The notes: a model not told the origin generated them from the sequence alone. Positions 36,676-46,771 are shown, counted from the stretch's first letter. The stretch: DNA of 64,000 nucleotides from an uncultured Pelagibacteraceae bacterium (GCA_902590395.1 CACIWQ010000001.1:1-64000); one strand, 5' to 3'. A program made the numbers and translations.

Positions 36676-37542
36676 TTACTTAATTGCTTTTGACGCTAAT
36701 TTTTTGATTCTTGATATTACTGAAGTAGTTTTTTTTTCTTTTTTTGTTTTTTTATCTTTTGGTTTTGATTCTTTATTTTTAATTTTAGCTTCATCTATAT
36801 TTATCTTTGGTTTTGATGCTTCCTGCTTCTCTTCAGTCGAAGGATCTCTCTTGGAAATATTTTTTTGTGCGTCTAATATAGTTTGCTTCAAAAGATCACA
36901 ATATAGATTTATTGCTCTTCTTGCATCGTCATTACCAGGTATTGGAAAATTAATGTTACTAGGATCTGAATTTGTATCTATTATAGCTACAATTGGAATA
37001 TTAAGTTTTTTAGCCTCTGCTACTGCCAAAGCTTCAACATTTGTATCAATTATAAATATCATATCAGGTACTTTTTTCATGTCTGCTATACCACCTAATG
37101 ATCTTTCTAATTTATCTCGTTGAACACCCATTTTTAAAATTTCTTTTTTTGTGAAACCTGTATCTTCTTTTTTCAAATCTTCTGAAAGTTTTTTATAACG
37201 CTTAATTGAGTTTGATATAGTTTTCCAATTGGTTAACATTCCACCAAGCCATCTATGATTTACATAAAATTGGGAAGTATCTTTAGCTAGTTCGTAAATC
37301 GTGTCAGTAGCTTGTTTCTTTGTCGACACAAGTAATATTTTTCCACCTGATGATATGCACTTATAAACTTCTTGAAGAGCTACATTTACTAACTCTAAGG
37401 TTTGTGTAAGATCAATTATGTGAATTGAATCCTTTGAACCAAAAATGAATTTATTCATTTTTGGATTCCATCTAAAGGTTTTGTGTCCTAAATGAACACC
37501 CGCCTCTAATAACTGCTTTATAGTTACACTTGGTATCTTCAT
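36676..37542 (-). CDS. rpsB: Ribosomal protein S2 with charged C-terminal tail
   Basis: From the ATG at 37542 the protein has 288 residues. The S2 core includes IKQLLEAGVHLGHKTFRWNPKM, VNHRWLGGMLTNWKT and VAIIDTNSDPSNI. The last 60 residues form a lysine/glutamate-rich, probably disordered extension not found in the roughly 240-residue E. coli protein. A longer frame starts at 37566, but ACCGGGA lies 5 bp before the ATG at 37542, where family alignment also begins (MKIPSVTIKQLLE). It is preceded by a foldable leader and followed by tsf. Confidence 0.96.
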   Translation of the reverse strand: MKIPSVTIKQLLEAGVHLGHKTFRWNPKMNKFIFGSKDSIHIIDLTQTLELVNVALQEVYKCISSGGKILLVSTKKQATDTIYELAKDTSQFYVNHRWLGGMLTNWKTISNSIKRYKKLSEDLKKEDTGFTKKEILKMGVQRDKLERSLGGIADMKKVPDMIFIIDTNVEALAVAEAKKLNIPIVAIIDTNSDPSNINFPIPGNDDARRAINLYCDLLKQTILDAQKNISKRDPSTEEKQEASKPKINIDEAKIKNKESKPKDKKTKKEKKTTSVISRIKKLASKAIK

Positions 37543-37610
37543 AATTTCCCGGTTATTCCACCACAATTTTTTCCATTAAAGGACCGGAGGTTTCTCAACC
37601 AACAATTGTG
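37543..37610 (-). ncRNA. Candidate structured leader of rpsB
   Basis: On the minus strand, CACAATT (37610-37604) can pair with AATTGTG (37568-37562). Inside lies the hairpin GGTT-GAGA-AACC (37600-37589), a GNRA tetraloop. CCGGT (37587-37583) is complementary to ACCGG (37553-37549), part of the ribosome-binding site 5 bp before the rpsB ATG. The second pairing would block translation. Ribosomal protein operons are often controlled by such leaders binding their own product; that role here is inference. Confidence 0.5.
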
Positions 37611-37664
37611 TGCGTATTTAAGTGTGAAGTTCTACAATTTTAATAAAAGAAATTCAATATTTAT
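37611..37664 (-). promoter_or_regulatory. Probable rpsB-tsf promoter region
   Basis: The spacer between the dnaE stop and the rpsB leader contains TTGAAT (37656-37651) and TAGAAC (37633-37628) separated by 17 bp, a plausible sigma-70 promoter with a non-ideal -10 box. No terminator is visible after dnaE, so read-through from the long upstream run is also possible. Confidence 0.35.
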
Positions 37665-40600
37665 TTAAACACTAATTTTCTTTATATAATGCTCTTTATT
37701 TAAGTATTTAAGTGTTTCGTAGTTAAATTTTCTTTTATTTTTTAATTCAAATAAATAATCTTTATCATCCTTGTTAAATAAAATTTTTATTGTCGCGTCT
37801 CCTCTTTCTTTTATTGTTTCATTGAGTTCTTTTAAACTTTCAAGAGTATTTATTTCTATATGGACATTGTGATAATTGATCTTTGTAATTTCTTCTAAAC
37901 TTACAATTTTTCTAACATTTATTCTTCTAAAACGATTATCTTTATTTTCTTTATCTTTAATAACAGTAATTAAAAAAGATTTACCTTCCGTTAAGTTTTT
38001 CCTATTAGATTCGAGTATTTCAGAAAAAAGAAAAAGTTCATATACCTTGCTTAAATCACTAAATTTAATTATAGCCATGGAGTTTCCTTTATTAGTTTTT
38101 TTTTCTTTAATTGACATTATTGTTCCTGCTACAAAAGATTCTGAATCTGAGCTTTCTTCGAAATCTTTAAAAGATTTAACTTTATATTGTTTAAGAGCGT
38201 CTACATACGACTTTAGAGGATGGTCAGATATATAAAAACCTACTGACTCAAATTCTTTAGACAATATTTCGTTGTTTGGCCATAATGAAGAATTTTTTTC
38301 ATTAATTAAATAAGAAACTTTTTGGCCTTCATCAGAGAATAAACTTTCTTGATTTAAAAATTTGTTTTCATGTAAAGTTTTTGAATTCTGTATAATATTG
38401 GGTATATTTTCATAAAGAATCTTTCTGTTTTTAAAAATTGAATCAAAAGCTCCAGCCTTAACAAGACCCTCCAACTGTAGTTTATTAATATTTTTTGGAT
38501 TGACCCTATTTATAAAATCACTAATGGATTTAAATTTTCCGTTTTTTTCTCTCTCATTAATTAATTGTGAAATAGCCTCATAACCAACATTTTTTATTGC
38601 TCCTAAAGCATAATATAAAATATTATCTTTGGGTATAAAATCTGCAAAACATTCATTTATGCAGGGCCTTTGAACTTTAATTTGTAGCCTTTTAAGCTCT
38701 TCAAAAAATTCACTTAATTTATCTGTATTTGATAATTCATTAGACATAGATGCTGCAATAAATTCGTTAGGATAATAGGCCTTCAAATAAGCTGTCTGGT
38801 AAGCAATCATTGCATATGCAGTAGCATGACTTTTGTTGAAACCATATTCAGCAAACGGTTCTATCTTTTTAAAAATAAAAACAGCTGTTTCTTTGCTTAT
38901 ACCATTCTTAACTGCTCCATTTACAAATCTCTCTTTTTGCTTTTCTAATTCAGCCCTCTTCTTTTTTCCCATGGCTCTTCTTAAAATATCTGCCTCGCCA
39001 GCTGAAAACCCTGATAATACTTGAGCAATTTTCATTACTTGTTCTTGATAAATAATTACTCCATAAGTGGGCTCTAAAATTTTTTTAAGTTTGGGATGTA
39101 AATAATCTGGTTTTTTTTCTCCGTGTTTACATTGATTGTATATTGGTATGTTGCTCATTGGACCGGGTCGAAATAAAGCAACCAAAGCAATTATGTCTTC
39201 AAATTTTGTTGGTCTCATGTTTACCAAAGCATCTCTCATTCCAGAACTTTCTAACTGAAACAAGCCTACGGTATATCCTGAACTTAATAATTCAAAGATT
39301 TTTGGATCGTCTAATTTAATTTTTCTAATATCTAAATCTTTTTTTTTATCTTTTAAAAGAGATATGGTTTTATCTATAATGGTCAAAGTTTTCAAACCTA
39401 GCAGATCAAACTTTACAAGACCTGCGTTCTCAGCTGAATACATATCAAATTGAGTTGATGGTAAAAGTGAATTCGAAGAAAAATCTTTGTATAGTGGAAC
39501 AAATTCAGCAAAATTCTTTTCAGGAATTACAACACCTGCCGCATGCGTTGCCATATTTCTGTTCAAGCCTTCAAGCTTTTTTGAAATTTCTACTAATTTT
39601 TTTACTCTGGGATCTTTTTCTTCTTCTTTTCTAATTCTTGGTTCTTGAGCTATAGCTTTCTCAAGAGTAAGTGGCCTTGACGGGTCAAATGGTATCATTT
39701 TACACAATGAATCTACGTAGCCATAAGGTATTCCCAAAACTCTACCCACATCTCTAAAGGCCATTCTCGGTTTAAGTTTTCCAAAAGTAATTATATGAGC
39801 AACACCCTTGCCATATTTTTGTTTCAAATATTGAAAAATTTTATCTCTTTTTTCTTCGCAAAAATCTATATCAAAATCTGGCATTGAAATTCTATCAGGA
39901 TTTAAAAATCTTTCAAAAATTAAATCAAATTTAATTGGATCAATATCTGTTATTGAAAGTGACCAAGCGACTAATGAACCAGCTCCCGATCCTCGACCAG
40001 GGCCTACAGGAATATCGTTTTTTTTGGCCCACTTAATATAATCCGAGACTATTAAAAAATAACTAGAGTATTTCATCTTGCAAATAATTTGTAATTCGTG
40101 GTCTAATCTATCAAAATATAATTTTTTATTTTCCTCTTGTTTTTCTTCACCAATATATGGCAAAACATATTCATTTAACTTTTCAATTAAACCTTCTCGT
40201 GATTCATTAATTATTAAATCATCCACATGAGTATCTTTATTTGTTTGTAGACTTGGTAAAACAGGTAGTGAATTCTTTGGTCTATAAGATATCCTTAAAG
40301 GAAAGTTGGCATTATTTTCCAATGCATCCGGAAGATCATGAAAAATTTCATACATTTCTTTTGAATTTTTAAGGTAATGTTCATTTGTATATTTTTTTCT
40401 TTCTTTAATATTTACATAAGTCTTTTCGCCTATGCAAAGATAAGCGTCATGGGCTTCGTGCATTTCTTTATTCATGTAAAAAACTTCTTGTGTTGCTATA
40501 ATAGGTAAATTTAATTTTTCAGCGGCTTGTAATATAAATTTTTCAAATAATTTTTCTCCAATGTCTTTATGTCTTTGGATTTCTAAATATAAGTTATCTT

Positions 40601-41087
40601 TAAAAATTTTTTTAAGATTATTTAGTATTATAAAAATTTCATCCGTTAAATTTTTAGAAAATAGTTTTCCAAAAAGACCGTCGAATGTGCCAGTAAATAA
40701 TATAATGCCTTTATAATTTTCTTCTATATCAGTAATTTTGCAGTGTGGTTCCTCATCATCAACTATATCCAAGAAAGATTTTGAAGAGAGTTTTATTAAG
40801 TTTTTATACCCCTCCAAATCTTTTGCAAATAAAGGAATTTTTCCAATACAGCCTTTATGATTAATATTAATCTGTGTTCCTATAATAGGTTGTGTTTTTG
40901 ATTTTGCTATTGATTCAGAAAATTCCAAAGCTCCGCACAAATTATAAGAGTCGCACAAACCAATTGCTTTTATATCATTGTCCTTACAGTATTTAGCTAA
41001 ATCGGAAGTTCTTAAAGCACCTTCGCAAATAGAATACTGGGAATGAATCTTTAGATGGACAAATTCAGTGTTAACGGCTTCGTTCAT
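37665..41087 (-). CDS. dnaE: DNA polymerase III alpha subunit
   Basis: The 1140-residue replicative polymerase has an N-terminal PHP domain (HLKIHSQYSICEGALR, GLCDSYNLCGALEF), the polymerase palm with GPGRGSGAGSLVAW and catalytic PDFDIDFCE near 400, the fingers, a helix-hairpin-helix, and a C-terminal OB domain (FVAGTIMSIKEKKTNKGNSMAIIKF). The size is typical of DnaE1. It ends a 21-gene minus-strand run and overlaps lolD by 4 bp. Confidence 0.98.
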   Translation of the reverse strand: MNEAVNTEFVHLKIHSQYSICEGALRTSDLAKYCKDNDIKAIGLCDSYNLCGALEFSESIAKSKTQPIIGTQININHKGCIGKIPLFAKDLEGYKNLIKLSSKSFLDIVDDEEPHCKITDIEENYKGIILFTGTFDGLFGKLFSKNLTDEIFIILNNLKKIFKDNLYLEIQRHKDIGEKLFEKFILQAAEKLNLPIIATQEVFYMNKEMHEAHDAYLCIGEKTYVNIKERKKYTNEHYLKNSKEMYEIFHDLPDALENNANFPLRISYRPKNSLPVLPSLQTNKDTHVDDLIINESREGLIEKLNEYVLPYIGEEKQEENKKLYFDRLDHELQIICKMKYSSYFLIVSDYIKWAKKNDIPVGPGRGSGAGSLVAWSLSITDIDPIKFDLIFERFLNPDRISMPDFDIDFCEEKRDKIFQYLKQKYGKGVAHIITFGKLKPRMAFRDVGRVLGIPYGYVDSLCKMIPFDPSRPLTLEKAIAQEPRIRKEEEKDPRVKKLVEISKKLEGLNRNMATHAAGVVIPEKNFAEFVPLYKDFSSNSLLPSTQFDMYSAENAGLVKFDLLGLKTLTIIDKTISLLKDKKKDLDIRKIKLDDPKIFELLSSGYTVGLFQLESSGMRDALVNMRPTKFEDIIALVALFRPGPMSNIPIYNQCKHGEKKPDYLHPKLKKILEPTYGVIIYQEQVMKIAQVLSGFSAGEADILRRAMGKKKRAELEKQKERFVNGAVKNGISKETAVFIFKKIEPFAEYGFNKSHATAYAMIAYQTAYLKAYYPNEFIAASMSNELSNTDKLSEFFEELKRLQIKVQRPCINECFADFIPKDNILYYALGAIKNVGYEAISQLINEREKNGKFKSISDFINRVNPKNINKLQLEGLVKAGAFDSIFKNRKILYENIPNIIQNSKTLHENKFLNQESLFSDEGQKVSYLINEKNSSLWPNNEILSKEFESVGFYISDHPLKSYVDALKQYKVKSFKDFEESSDSESFVAGTIMSIKEKKTNKGNSMAIIKFSDLSKVYELFLFSEILESNRKNLTEGKSFLITVIKDKENKDNRFRRINVRKIVSLEEITKINYHNVHIEINTLESLKELNETIKERGDATIKILFNKDDKDYLFELKNKRKFNYETLKYLNKEHYIKKISV

Positions 41088-41764
41088 TTTTGCTTGGTTA
41101 TATTACCATCTAAAATATTTAACTTATAGTCTGCTCTACTTGATAATTCTCTATTATGAGTTGCATAAAGTATTGTTCGATTTTTGGATTTCAATTTAAT
41201 AAATAATGAAAAAATTTCATTTGCAGTTTTTCTATCTAAACTACCAGTTGGTTCATCAGCCAATATTAAATCGGGTTCTGTAATGACGGCTCTAGCTATT
41301 GCAACTCTTTGTTGTTCACCGCCTGATAATTCGCTTGGAAAATGAAAAAGCCTTTTAGACAAATTTACCAAATTTAAAATTTTAATAGCTTTATTTTTGG
41401 CTTCTTTAAATTCATAACCATTGTTAATTAATGGAATAGTCACATTTTCTAAGGCATTAAAATCGCTTAGTAAATTATTTTGTTGGTAAATTATTGAAAT
41501 TCCTTTTTTTCTTACTAAATCTTTTTGAACATCAGATGACTTAGAAAAATTTTTTTTATCAAAAAATACTTCTCCTGAAGTGGGTTTATCTAGCAGGCCT
41601 ATTATATGTAATAAAGTTGATTTTCCAGAACCAGAAGGTCCGTTAAGTGAAACTAATTCACCTTTATTAATTTTTAAATTAATTTTTTTTAATACAACAA
41701 TATTTTTTTCATTTTCACTAAACTTTTTTGATATATTCAATAATTTTATGATTTCTCTACTCAT
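41084..41764 (-). CDS. lolD: Lipoprotein-releasing ABC transporter ATPase
   Basis: The 226-residue ATPase powers release of outer-membrane lipoproteins from the inner membrane. Walker A is NGPSGSGKSTLL, the signature LSGGEQQRVAIARA, Walker B LILADEPTGSLD, and the H-loop ATHN. It belongs to the MacB/LolD/FtsE group by the QQNNLLSDFNALENV region. It overlaps lolC by 8 bp, fixing its partner. Confidence 0.96.
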   Translation of the reverse strand: MSREIIKLLNISKKFSENEKNIVVLKKINLKINKGELVSLNGPSGSGKSTLLHIIGLLDKPTSGEVFFDKKNFSKSSDVQKDLVRKKGISIIYQQNNLLSDFNALENVTIPLINNGYEFKEAKNKAIKILNLVNLSKRLFHFPSELSGGEQQRVAIARAVITEPDLILADEPTGSLDRKTANEIFSLFIKLKSKNRTILYATHNRELSSRADYKLNILDGNITKQK

Positions 41765-42992
41765 ATTTTAAAGCCTTTACTGGATCTAATCTTGCAGCTG
41801 ACAAAGATGGAAATATTGTAGCTAAAAAAGTTATAAATAAAGAAAATATTGAAATAATAAATATGTTAAACAAGTTTATTTCTGATGGCATCTGACTTAA
41901 AAAATATATTTCTTCAGGAAATAGACGTATATTAAATATAGAAGTGATTAATATTCTAATTTCTTCAATGTAATATGAAAATAAAACTCCGATCGTAACA
42001 CCAGTAACCGTCGCTAAGAAACCTATAGTAAATCCAGTAAGAAAAAATATTTTTAGTATAGATATTTTACTAACACCAATTGTTCTAAGAATTGCTATTT
42101 CTTTTGTTTTATTTTTAACCAGAATTGTTAATCCTGAAATAATATTGAAGGCTGCAACTATTATAATTAAAGTAAGAATTATAAACATAACATTTCTTTC
42201 AACTTTTAATGCCCCAAAAAAAGACTTGTTTAGATCAGCCCATGAATAAACATAATGATCACTAAATAATTCTTGTACATTTTTTTTAACTACTTCAGCT
42301 TTATCTGGATTATTTAAATATATTTCTAAATTAATATCTATGTCGGTGAGTTCAAATAATGAATTTGCATTTTCGAAGGGCATAAAAATTACATTTTGAT
42401 CAAATTCACCTAGTCCAGTACTAAAGACTGATGAAATTATAAATTTTTCTTGAATAGGAAGATTTCCAACAGGAGTTTGCAGATTAGATGTTGACATTAA
42501 TGTTACCTCGTCATCTACAACTAGATCTAAAGATATGGCCAATTCTTTTCCTATAGAAATTGAATTTTTTTTAAATTTACTTAAGGATCCATCTATTAAA
42601 CCATTTTTAATTAAATCAATTTTATCAATATCATTTTGAAAGTAGGAACGAACCATTAAACCAACTGTATTTTCTTTGCTTATTAAAATTGCTTGGCCAT
42701 TAAAGCTAAAATCTACTCTTGATATTTGGTCTTTTAAATCTTCAAGATTATCAAGATCTGCTTTGTCAATTTTTTTTTCATAAGGTTTAACTATAATATG
42801 TGGATTAAAACCTAATATCTTATTGATTAATTCTGTTCTAAAGCCGTTCATAACAGACATGACTATAATTAAAATGGCAACTCCAAGTGCAATTCCAGTA
42901 AAGGAAAAAATAGAAATCACCTTTAAAAAACCTTCTTTCTTCTTGGGTTTCAAATATCTAAAAGCAACTGTCCGTTCTATTTTTGAAATCAA
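41757..42992 (-). CDS. lolC: Lipoprotein-releasing permease LolC/LolE family (TTG start)
   Basis: The 411-residue permease has one N-terminal membrane helix (about 25-48), a large periplasmic domain, and three C-terminal helices (about 265-400). The N-terminal VAFRYLKPKKKEGFLKVISIFSFTG pattern and VMSVMNGFR are LolC/E signatures. The only start that preserves this segment is TTG at 42992, overlapping the proS stop by 4 bp (TTGA). Only one permease gene is present, so a homodimer with LolD is likely. Confidence 0.94.
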   Translation of the reverse strand: MISKIERTVAFRYLKPKKKEGFLKVISIFSFTGIALGVAILIIVMSVMNGFRTELINKILGFNPHIIVKPYEKKIDKADLDNLEDLKDQISRVDFSFNGQAILISKENTVGLMVRSYFQNDIDKIDLIKNGLIDGSLSKFKKNSISIGKELAISLDLVVDDEVTLMSTSNLQTPVGNLPIQEKFIISSVFSTGLGEFDQNVIFMPFENANSLFELTDIDINLEIYLNNPDKAEVVKKNVQELFSDHYVYSWADLNKSFFGALKVERNVMFIILTLIIIVAAFNIISGLTILVKNKTKEIAILRTIGVSKISILKIFFLTGFTIGFLATVTGVTIGVLFSYYIEEIRILITSIFNIRLFPEEIYFLSQMPSEINLFNIFIISIFSLFITFLATIFPSLSAARLDPVKALKYE

Positions 42993-44317
42993 TTTGTGTT
43001 TCTTTTGTTTAGTAATATTTTTTTAATTTCTTCTAAAGTTAATATTTCTGTTTTGCCATTAAGTTCCTTGAACTCATGCTTATCATCGGTAGATTTTGAA
43101 CCTAAAATAATTTGAAATGGAATGCCAATTAGATCAAATTTTTTAAATTTTGCTGATAAATGTTCATCTGTATCATCAAGCAAGACATCGACATTACTTT
43201 TTACTAATGATTTATATATTTTCTCAGCCCTTAAATAATTTGTATTATCGTTTTTTTGTAAAGTCGGAATGATTGCAACTTCATATGGAGCAACTGAGCT
43301 TGGCCATTTCATAATATTATTATTAAATTTAGCCTCAATAATAGCTCCAACCAATCTTGAAACTCCAATCCCGTAAGATCCCATTTTGACATCAACTTTT
43401 TTTCCATCTTGTAGGTCTACAGAGCAATTTAGAGGTTTCGAATATTTATCTCCAAAATAAAAAATATGCCCAACTTCTATTCCCTTGGTTATTAATTGAT
43501 TCTCTTTTTTTACTTTTTTTTCAAAAATTTTTTTATCAAATTTATCGTCCGTAACTGCGTAAAATTCGTCATATTTTTTTCTTAAGTCTTCTATAGAGTT
43601 ATTTTCATTACCATGTTTGCTTATATCTATATTTAAAATTCTTTTATCAGAATAAATTTTGCTTTCCCCGGTTTCGGCTAAAATTATAAATTCATGAGAA
43701 ACGTCTCCTCCAATGGGTCCTGTGTCTGCAGCCATAGGTATTGCTGTAAGTCCCAATCTCTTAAATGTACTTAAGTATGCAAAAAACATTTTGTTATATG
43801 ACTTTTTGGCCTCATCATCATTTAGGTCAAAAGAATAAGCGTCTTTCATAAAAAATTCTTTACACCGCATTACGCCAAACCTGGGTCGTAATTCATCTCT
43901 AAATTTCCATTGGATGTGATACAAAAGTTTGGGTAAAGATTTATATGACTTAATACTGCTTCTAAAAATTTCTGTTATTAATTCTTCGTTTGTGGGTCCG
44001 TATAACATTTCTTTTCCTTGTCGATCTTTTATTCTTAACATTTCTTCTCCATAATCATCATATCTACCGCTTTCCTTCCAAATTTCTGCTGATTGAATTG
44101 TCGGCATTAATAGTTCTTGTGCACCTATTTTATTTTGCTCTTCTCTAACTATTTGCTCTATTTTTTTCATAATTTTAAAACCCATGGGTAACCATGAATA
44201 AATACCTGCTGAAGATTGCCTAATCATACCAGCTCTAAGCATTAGTTGATGAGATTTAACTTTTGCTTCTGAGGGTGTGTCTTTTAATATTGGAATAAAC
44301 AACTTAGATAAATACAT
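42989..44317 (-). CDS. proS: Prolyl-tRNA synthetase (short alphaproteobacterial type)
   Basis: The 442-residue class II synthetase begins YLSKLFIPILKDTPSEAKVKSHQLMLRAGMIRQSSAGIYSWLP-type sequence, has motif 2 around FRDELRPRFGVMRCKEFFMKDAYSF and motif 3 GSYGIGVSRLVGA. It lacks most of the inserted editing domain found in the roughly 570-residue E. coli enzyme, which is normal for alphaproteobacteria. It lies between the RNase J gene and lolC. Confidence 0.96.
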   Translation of the reverse strand: MYLSKLFIPILKDTPSEAKVKSHQLMLRAGMIRQSSAGIYSWLPMGFKIMKKIEQIVREEQNKIGAQELLMPTIQSAEIWKESGRYDDYGEEMLRIKDRQGKEMLYGPTNEELITEIFRSSIKSYKSLPKLLYHIQWKFRDELRPRFGVMRCKEFFMKDAYSFDLNDDEAKKSYNKMFFAYLSTFKRLGLTAIPMAADTGPIGGDVSHEFIILAETGESKIYSDKRILNIDISKHGNENNSIEDLRKKYDEFYAVTDDKFDKKIFEKKVKKENQLITKGIEVGHIFYFGDKYSKPLNCSVDLQDGKKVDVKMGSYGIGVSRLVGAIIEAKFNNNIMKWPSSVAPYEVAIIPTLQKNDNTNYLRAEKIYKSLVKSNVDVLLDDTDEHLSAKFKKFDLIGIPFQIILGSKSTDDKHEFKELNGKTEILTLEEIKKILLNKRNTN

Positions 44318-44327
44318 ATTTTAATTT

Positions 44328-45992
44328 TTAAATTCTTACTAAATTTATGTTTGTATAGGGTCTCTTTCCAGTCTTTTCTTTAACTGTTTTTCTGCAATTA
44401 GTTTTGAGCGCCTCAATCAAATTATGTTCTTGATTAGAATTATGTAAAGAAAAAGTCTTGCAAATACTATGTATTTTATCTTCTAAGTCGAAAACAAAAT
44501 TGCTATTTTCTTCATTATTGGGAATGCCTTTAAAGGAAATAATAGGTTTTTTTACTATAGAACCAATATCATTAATAATAATTGTTATTTCTAAAAAACC
44601 GTTGAGCGATAAATTTTTTCTATCTTTTATTGACTGGGACTCTTCGCCTACACTCACATTACCATCTACATATATTCTACCTGATGGAGCTTTATCAATG
44701 ACCTTTGGTTTTTCTCCTGGGTACAGTTGAACTATATCTCCATTTTCTACCCGCACTGGATATGGAACTTGCATTTCTTTAGCAAAATTTATGTGTTCTA
44801 TCATATGTCTATGTTCACCGTGAACTGGAATTACAGATTGTGGTTTGACCCAATTATACATGTCTTTTAAGTCTTCTCTGTTAGGATGTCCTGAGACATG
44901 TACAAATTCATTTTCTTCAGAGATAACCTCTATACCATTTTTAACTAATTGATTGTGTAATTTATAAAGTTTTTTTTCGTTTCCAGGAATTATTTTTGAT
45001 GAAAAAATAACTACATCTCCAGACTCAACCATCACATCTGGGTGAATATAATTGGAAATACGCATCATGGCTCCATTGGGCTCGCCTTGGCTACCAGTAC
45101 ATAAATAAATAATTTTTTCTCTGGAAATTTTCTTAGCTTCTCTTGGGTCTATTGGTTCAACTAAATTTTTTAAATATCCACACTGCCTTGCTGCCTTATA
45201 AATTCTATGCATAGATCGACCAACTAAGCATATTCTACGTCTAACTTTTTCCGCGCAGTAAAAAATACTTTCCATTCTGGCTACGTTTGATGCAAAAGAT
45301 GTTACTACAATCCTTTTTTGAATATTTTCCATGATTTTTAACAAACTTTTTCTAACATCTGCTTCGGAACCAGCTCTTCCAGGACTAAAAACATTAGTAG
45401 AATCACAAATCATTGCCAAAACTTTATTATCACCAATTTGTTTTAATTTCTTTTCGTTAATAGTTTCCCCTATTAAAGGATTTGGATCACATTTCCAATC
45501 GCCTGTGTGCAATACAGTTCCAGCTGGTGTCTCAATGCTCAAACCATTTGGTTCAAGTATAGAATGCGTTAGAGTGACAAATTCAATTTTGAAAGGTCCT
45601 AGTTTAATATTTCCATTGAGTTCCACGATTTTTAATTTATTTCCTATGTCAATTTTTTTTTCTTTAAACTTTTCTTGAATTAAAACACTTGTAAAAGGTG
45701 TTGCGTAAATGTTGCAAAGTAGTTTTGGCCATATGTGAGCAATTGCACCAATATGATCCTCATGTGCATGGGTTAAAACCAATCCAAGTAGATCTTTTTT
45801 TTTATCAACTATAAAACCAGGATCTGGATAAATTAGATCTATACCAGGAATTGTATCATCTGCGAAAGTTACTCCAATATCGACGATAATCCATTTTTTA
45901 TTTTCAGGATTTCCATAGGCAAATAAATTCATATTCATTCCTATCTCACCTGATCCTCCCAAAGGACAAAAAATAAATTCTTCTTTTTTCAT
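44328..45992 (-). CDS. rnj: Ribonuclease J
   Basis: The 554-residue metallo-beta-lactamase/beta-CASP nuclease has the zinc motif THAHEDHIG near 75-83, HTGDWKCDPNP, DSTNVFSPGRAGSE, the beta-CASP segments TSFASNVARM, GSQGEPNGAM and VSGHPNREDL, and VHGEHRH. It processes and degrades RNA as endonuclease and 5' exonuclease. The order birA-coaX-rnj-proS downstream of nuo is an alphaproteobacterial hallmark. It lies 3 bp after coaX. Confidence 0.96.
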   Translation of the reverse strand: MKKEEFIFCPLGGSGEIGMNMNLFAYGNPENKKWIIVDIGVTFADDTIPGIDLIYPDPGFIVDKKKDLLGLVLTHAHEDHIGAIAHIWPKLLCNIYATPFTSVLIQEKFKEKKIDIGNKLKIVELNGNIKLGPFKIEFVTLTHSILEPNGLSIETPAGTVLHTGDWKCDPNPLIGETINEKKLKQIGDNKVLAMICDSTNVFSPGRAGSEADVRKSLLKIMENIQKRIVVTSFASNVARMESIFYCAEKVRRRICLVGRSMHRIYKAARQCGYLKNLVEPIDPREAKKISREKIIYLCTGSQGEPNGAMMRISNYIHPDVMVESGDVVIFSSKIIPGNEKKLYKLHNQLVKNGIEVISEENEFVHVSGHPNREDLKDMYNWVKPQSVIPVHGEHRHMIEHINFAKEMQVPYPVRVENGDIVQLYPGEKPKVIDKAPSGRIYVDGNVSVGEESQSIKDRKNLSLNGFLEITIIINDIGSIVKKPIISFKGIPNNEENSNFVFDLEDKIHSICKTFSLHNSNQEHNLIEALKTNCRKTVKEKTGKRPYTNINLVRI

Positions 45993-45995
45993 TTA

Positions 45996-46766
45996 TTATA
46001 AATTTTTCTCATTTGCTTTATAAATTTCAATTATACCTTTAATAGTTATATTCTTATCTATCTTAAAAGGTCTAATTATAGAAGTTTTAAATAAATTAGC
46101 ATAACCTCCAGTAAAAATGATTTTATATTTTTTTCGGGTTTCTTTCTCAATTTTTAAAATAATATTATTGATAAGGCCAGAATACCCCCAGTAAAAACCG
46201 GAACGTAAAGCTTCAATTGTATTTTTTCCTATAATTTTATTCAGTTTTTTAAGTGAAAAAGTCGGAATTTGATCAGCTTTATTAACTAAACTTTTTATTG
46301 AAAGATTAACTCCAGGAGCAATTATTCCACCATTGTAAATACCTTTGCTTGTAACAACATCGAAAGTAGTTGCTGTTCCAAAATCTAGAATAATACAATT
46401 TGATTGATATATTTTATAGGCACCGGCAGCATTTGCAATTCTATCGGAACCTACTTGCTTTTTATTTTTAATATTTATCTTAACTATCTTATTAATATTT
46501 TTATTTTTTATTTCTATCAGCTTAATCTTGTAGTATTTTTTAAAAAAAATTTTTAATTTGAACTGATATTTAGGTACGACGCTAGAAAACAATACATTTT
46601 TAGAAATATTTTTTTTAATAATATTTTTAAAAGTTTTCTTTAAAAAATTTTTGGAATTTATTTTTAAACTATCAAAATAAATTATTTTTTTAACTTGGAA
46701 ATCACCTGATTCTACCAAACAAATCTTTGTGCTTGTATTTCCTATATCTCCGACTAAAAATTCCAT
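45996..46766 (-). CDS. coaX: Type III pantothenate kinase
   Basis: The 256-residue ASKHA-fold enzyme phosphorylates pantothenate at the start of CoA synthesis. GDIGNTSTKIC is the phosphate motif, QVGSDRIANAAGAY and LDFGTATTFDVV the pantothenate and metal regions, and NGGIIAPGVN and IIFTGGYA complete the site. The sequence is unusually lysine/isoleucine rich, in line with neighbours. It is 5 bp after birA. Confidence 0.95.
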   Translation of the reverse strand: MEFLVGDIGNTSTKICLVESGDFQVKKIIYFDSLKINSKNFLKKTFKNIIKKNISKNVLFSSVVPKYQFKLKIFFKKYYKIKLIEIKNKNINKIVKINIKNKKQVGSDRIANAAGAYKIYQSNCIILDFGTATTFDVVTSKGIYNGGIIAPGVNLSIKSLVNKADQIPTFSLKKLNKIIGKNTIEALRSGFYWGYSGLINNIILKIEKETRKKYKIIFTGGYANLFKTSIIRPFKIDKNITIKGIIEIYKANEKNL

Positions 46767-46771
46767 TTTTT

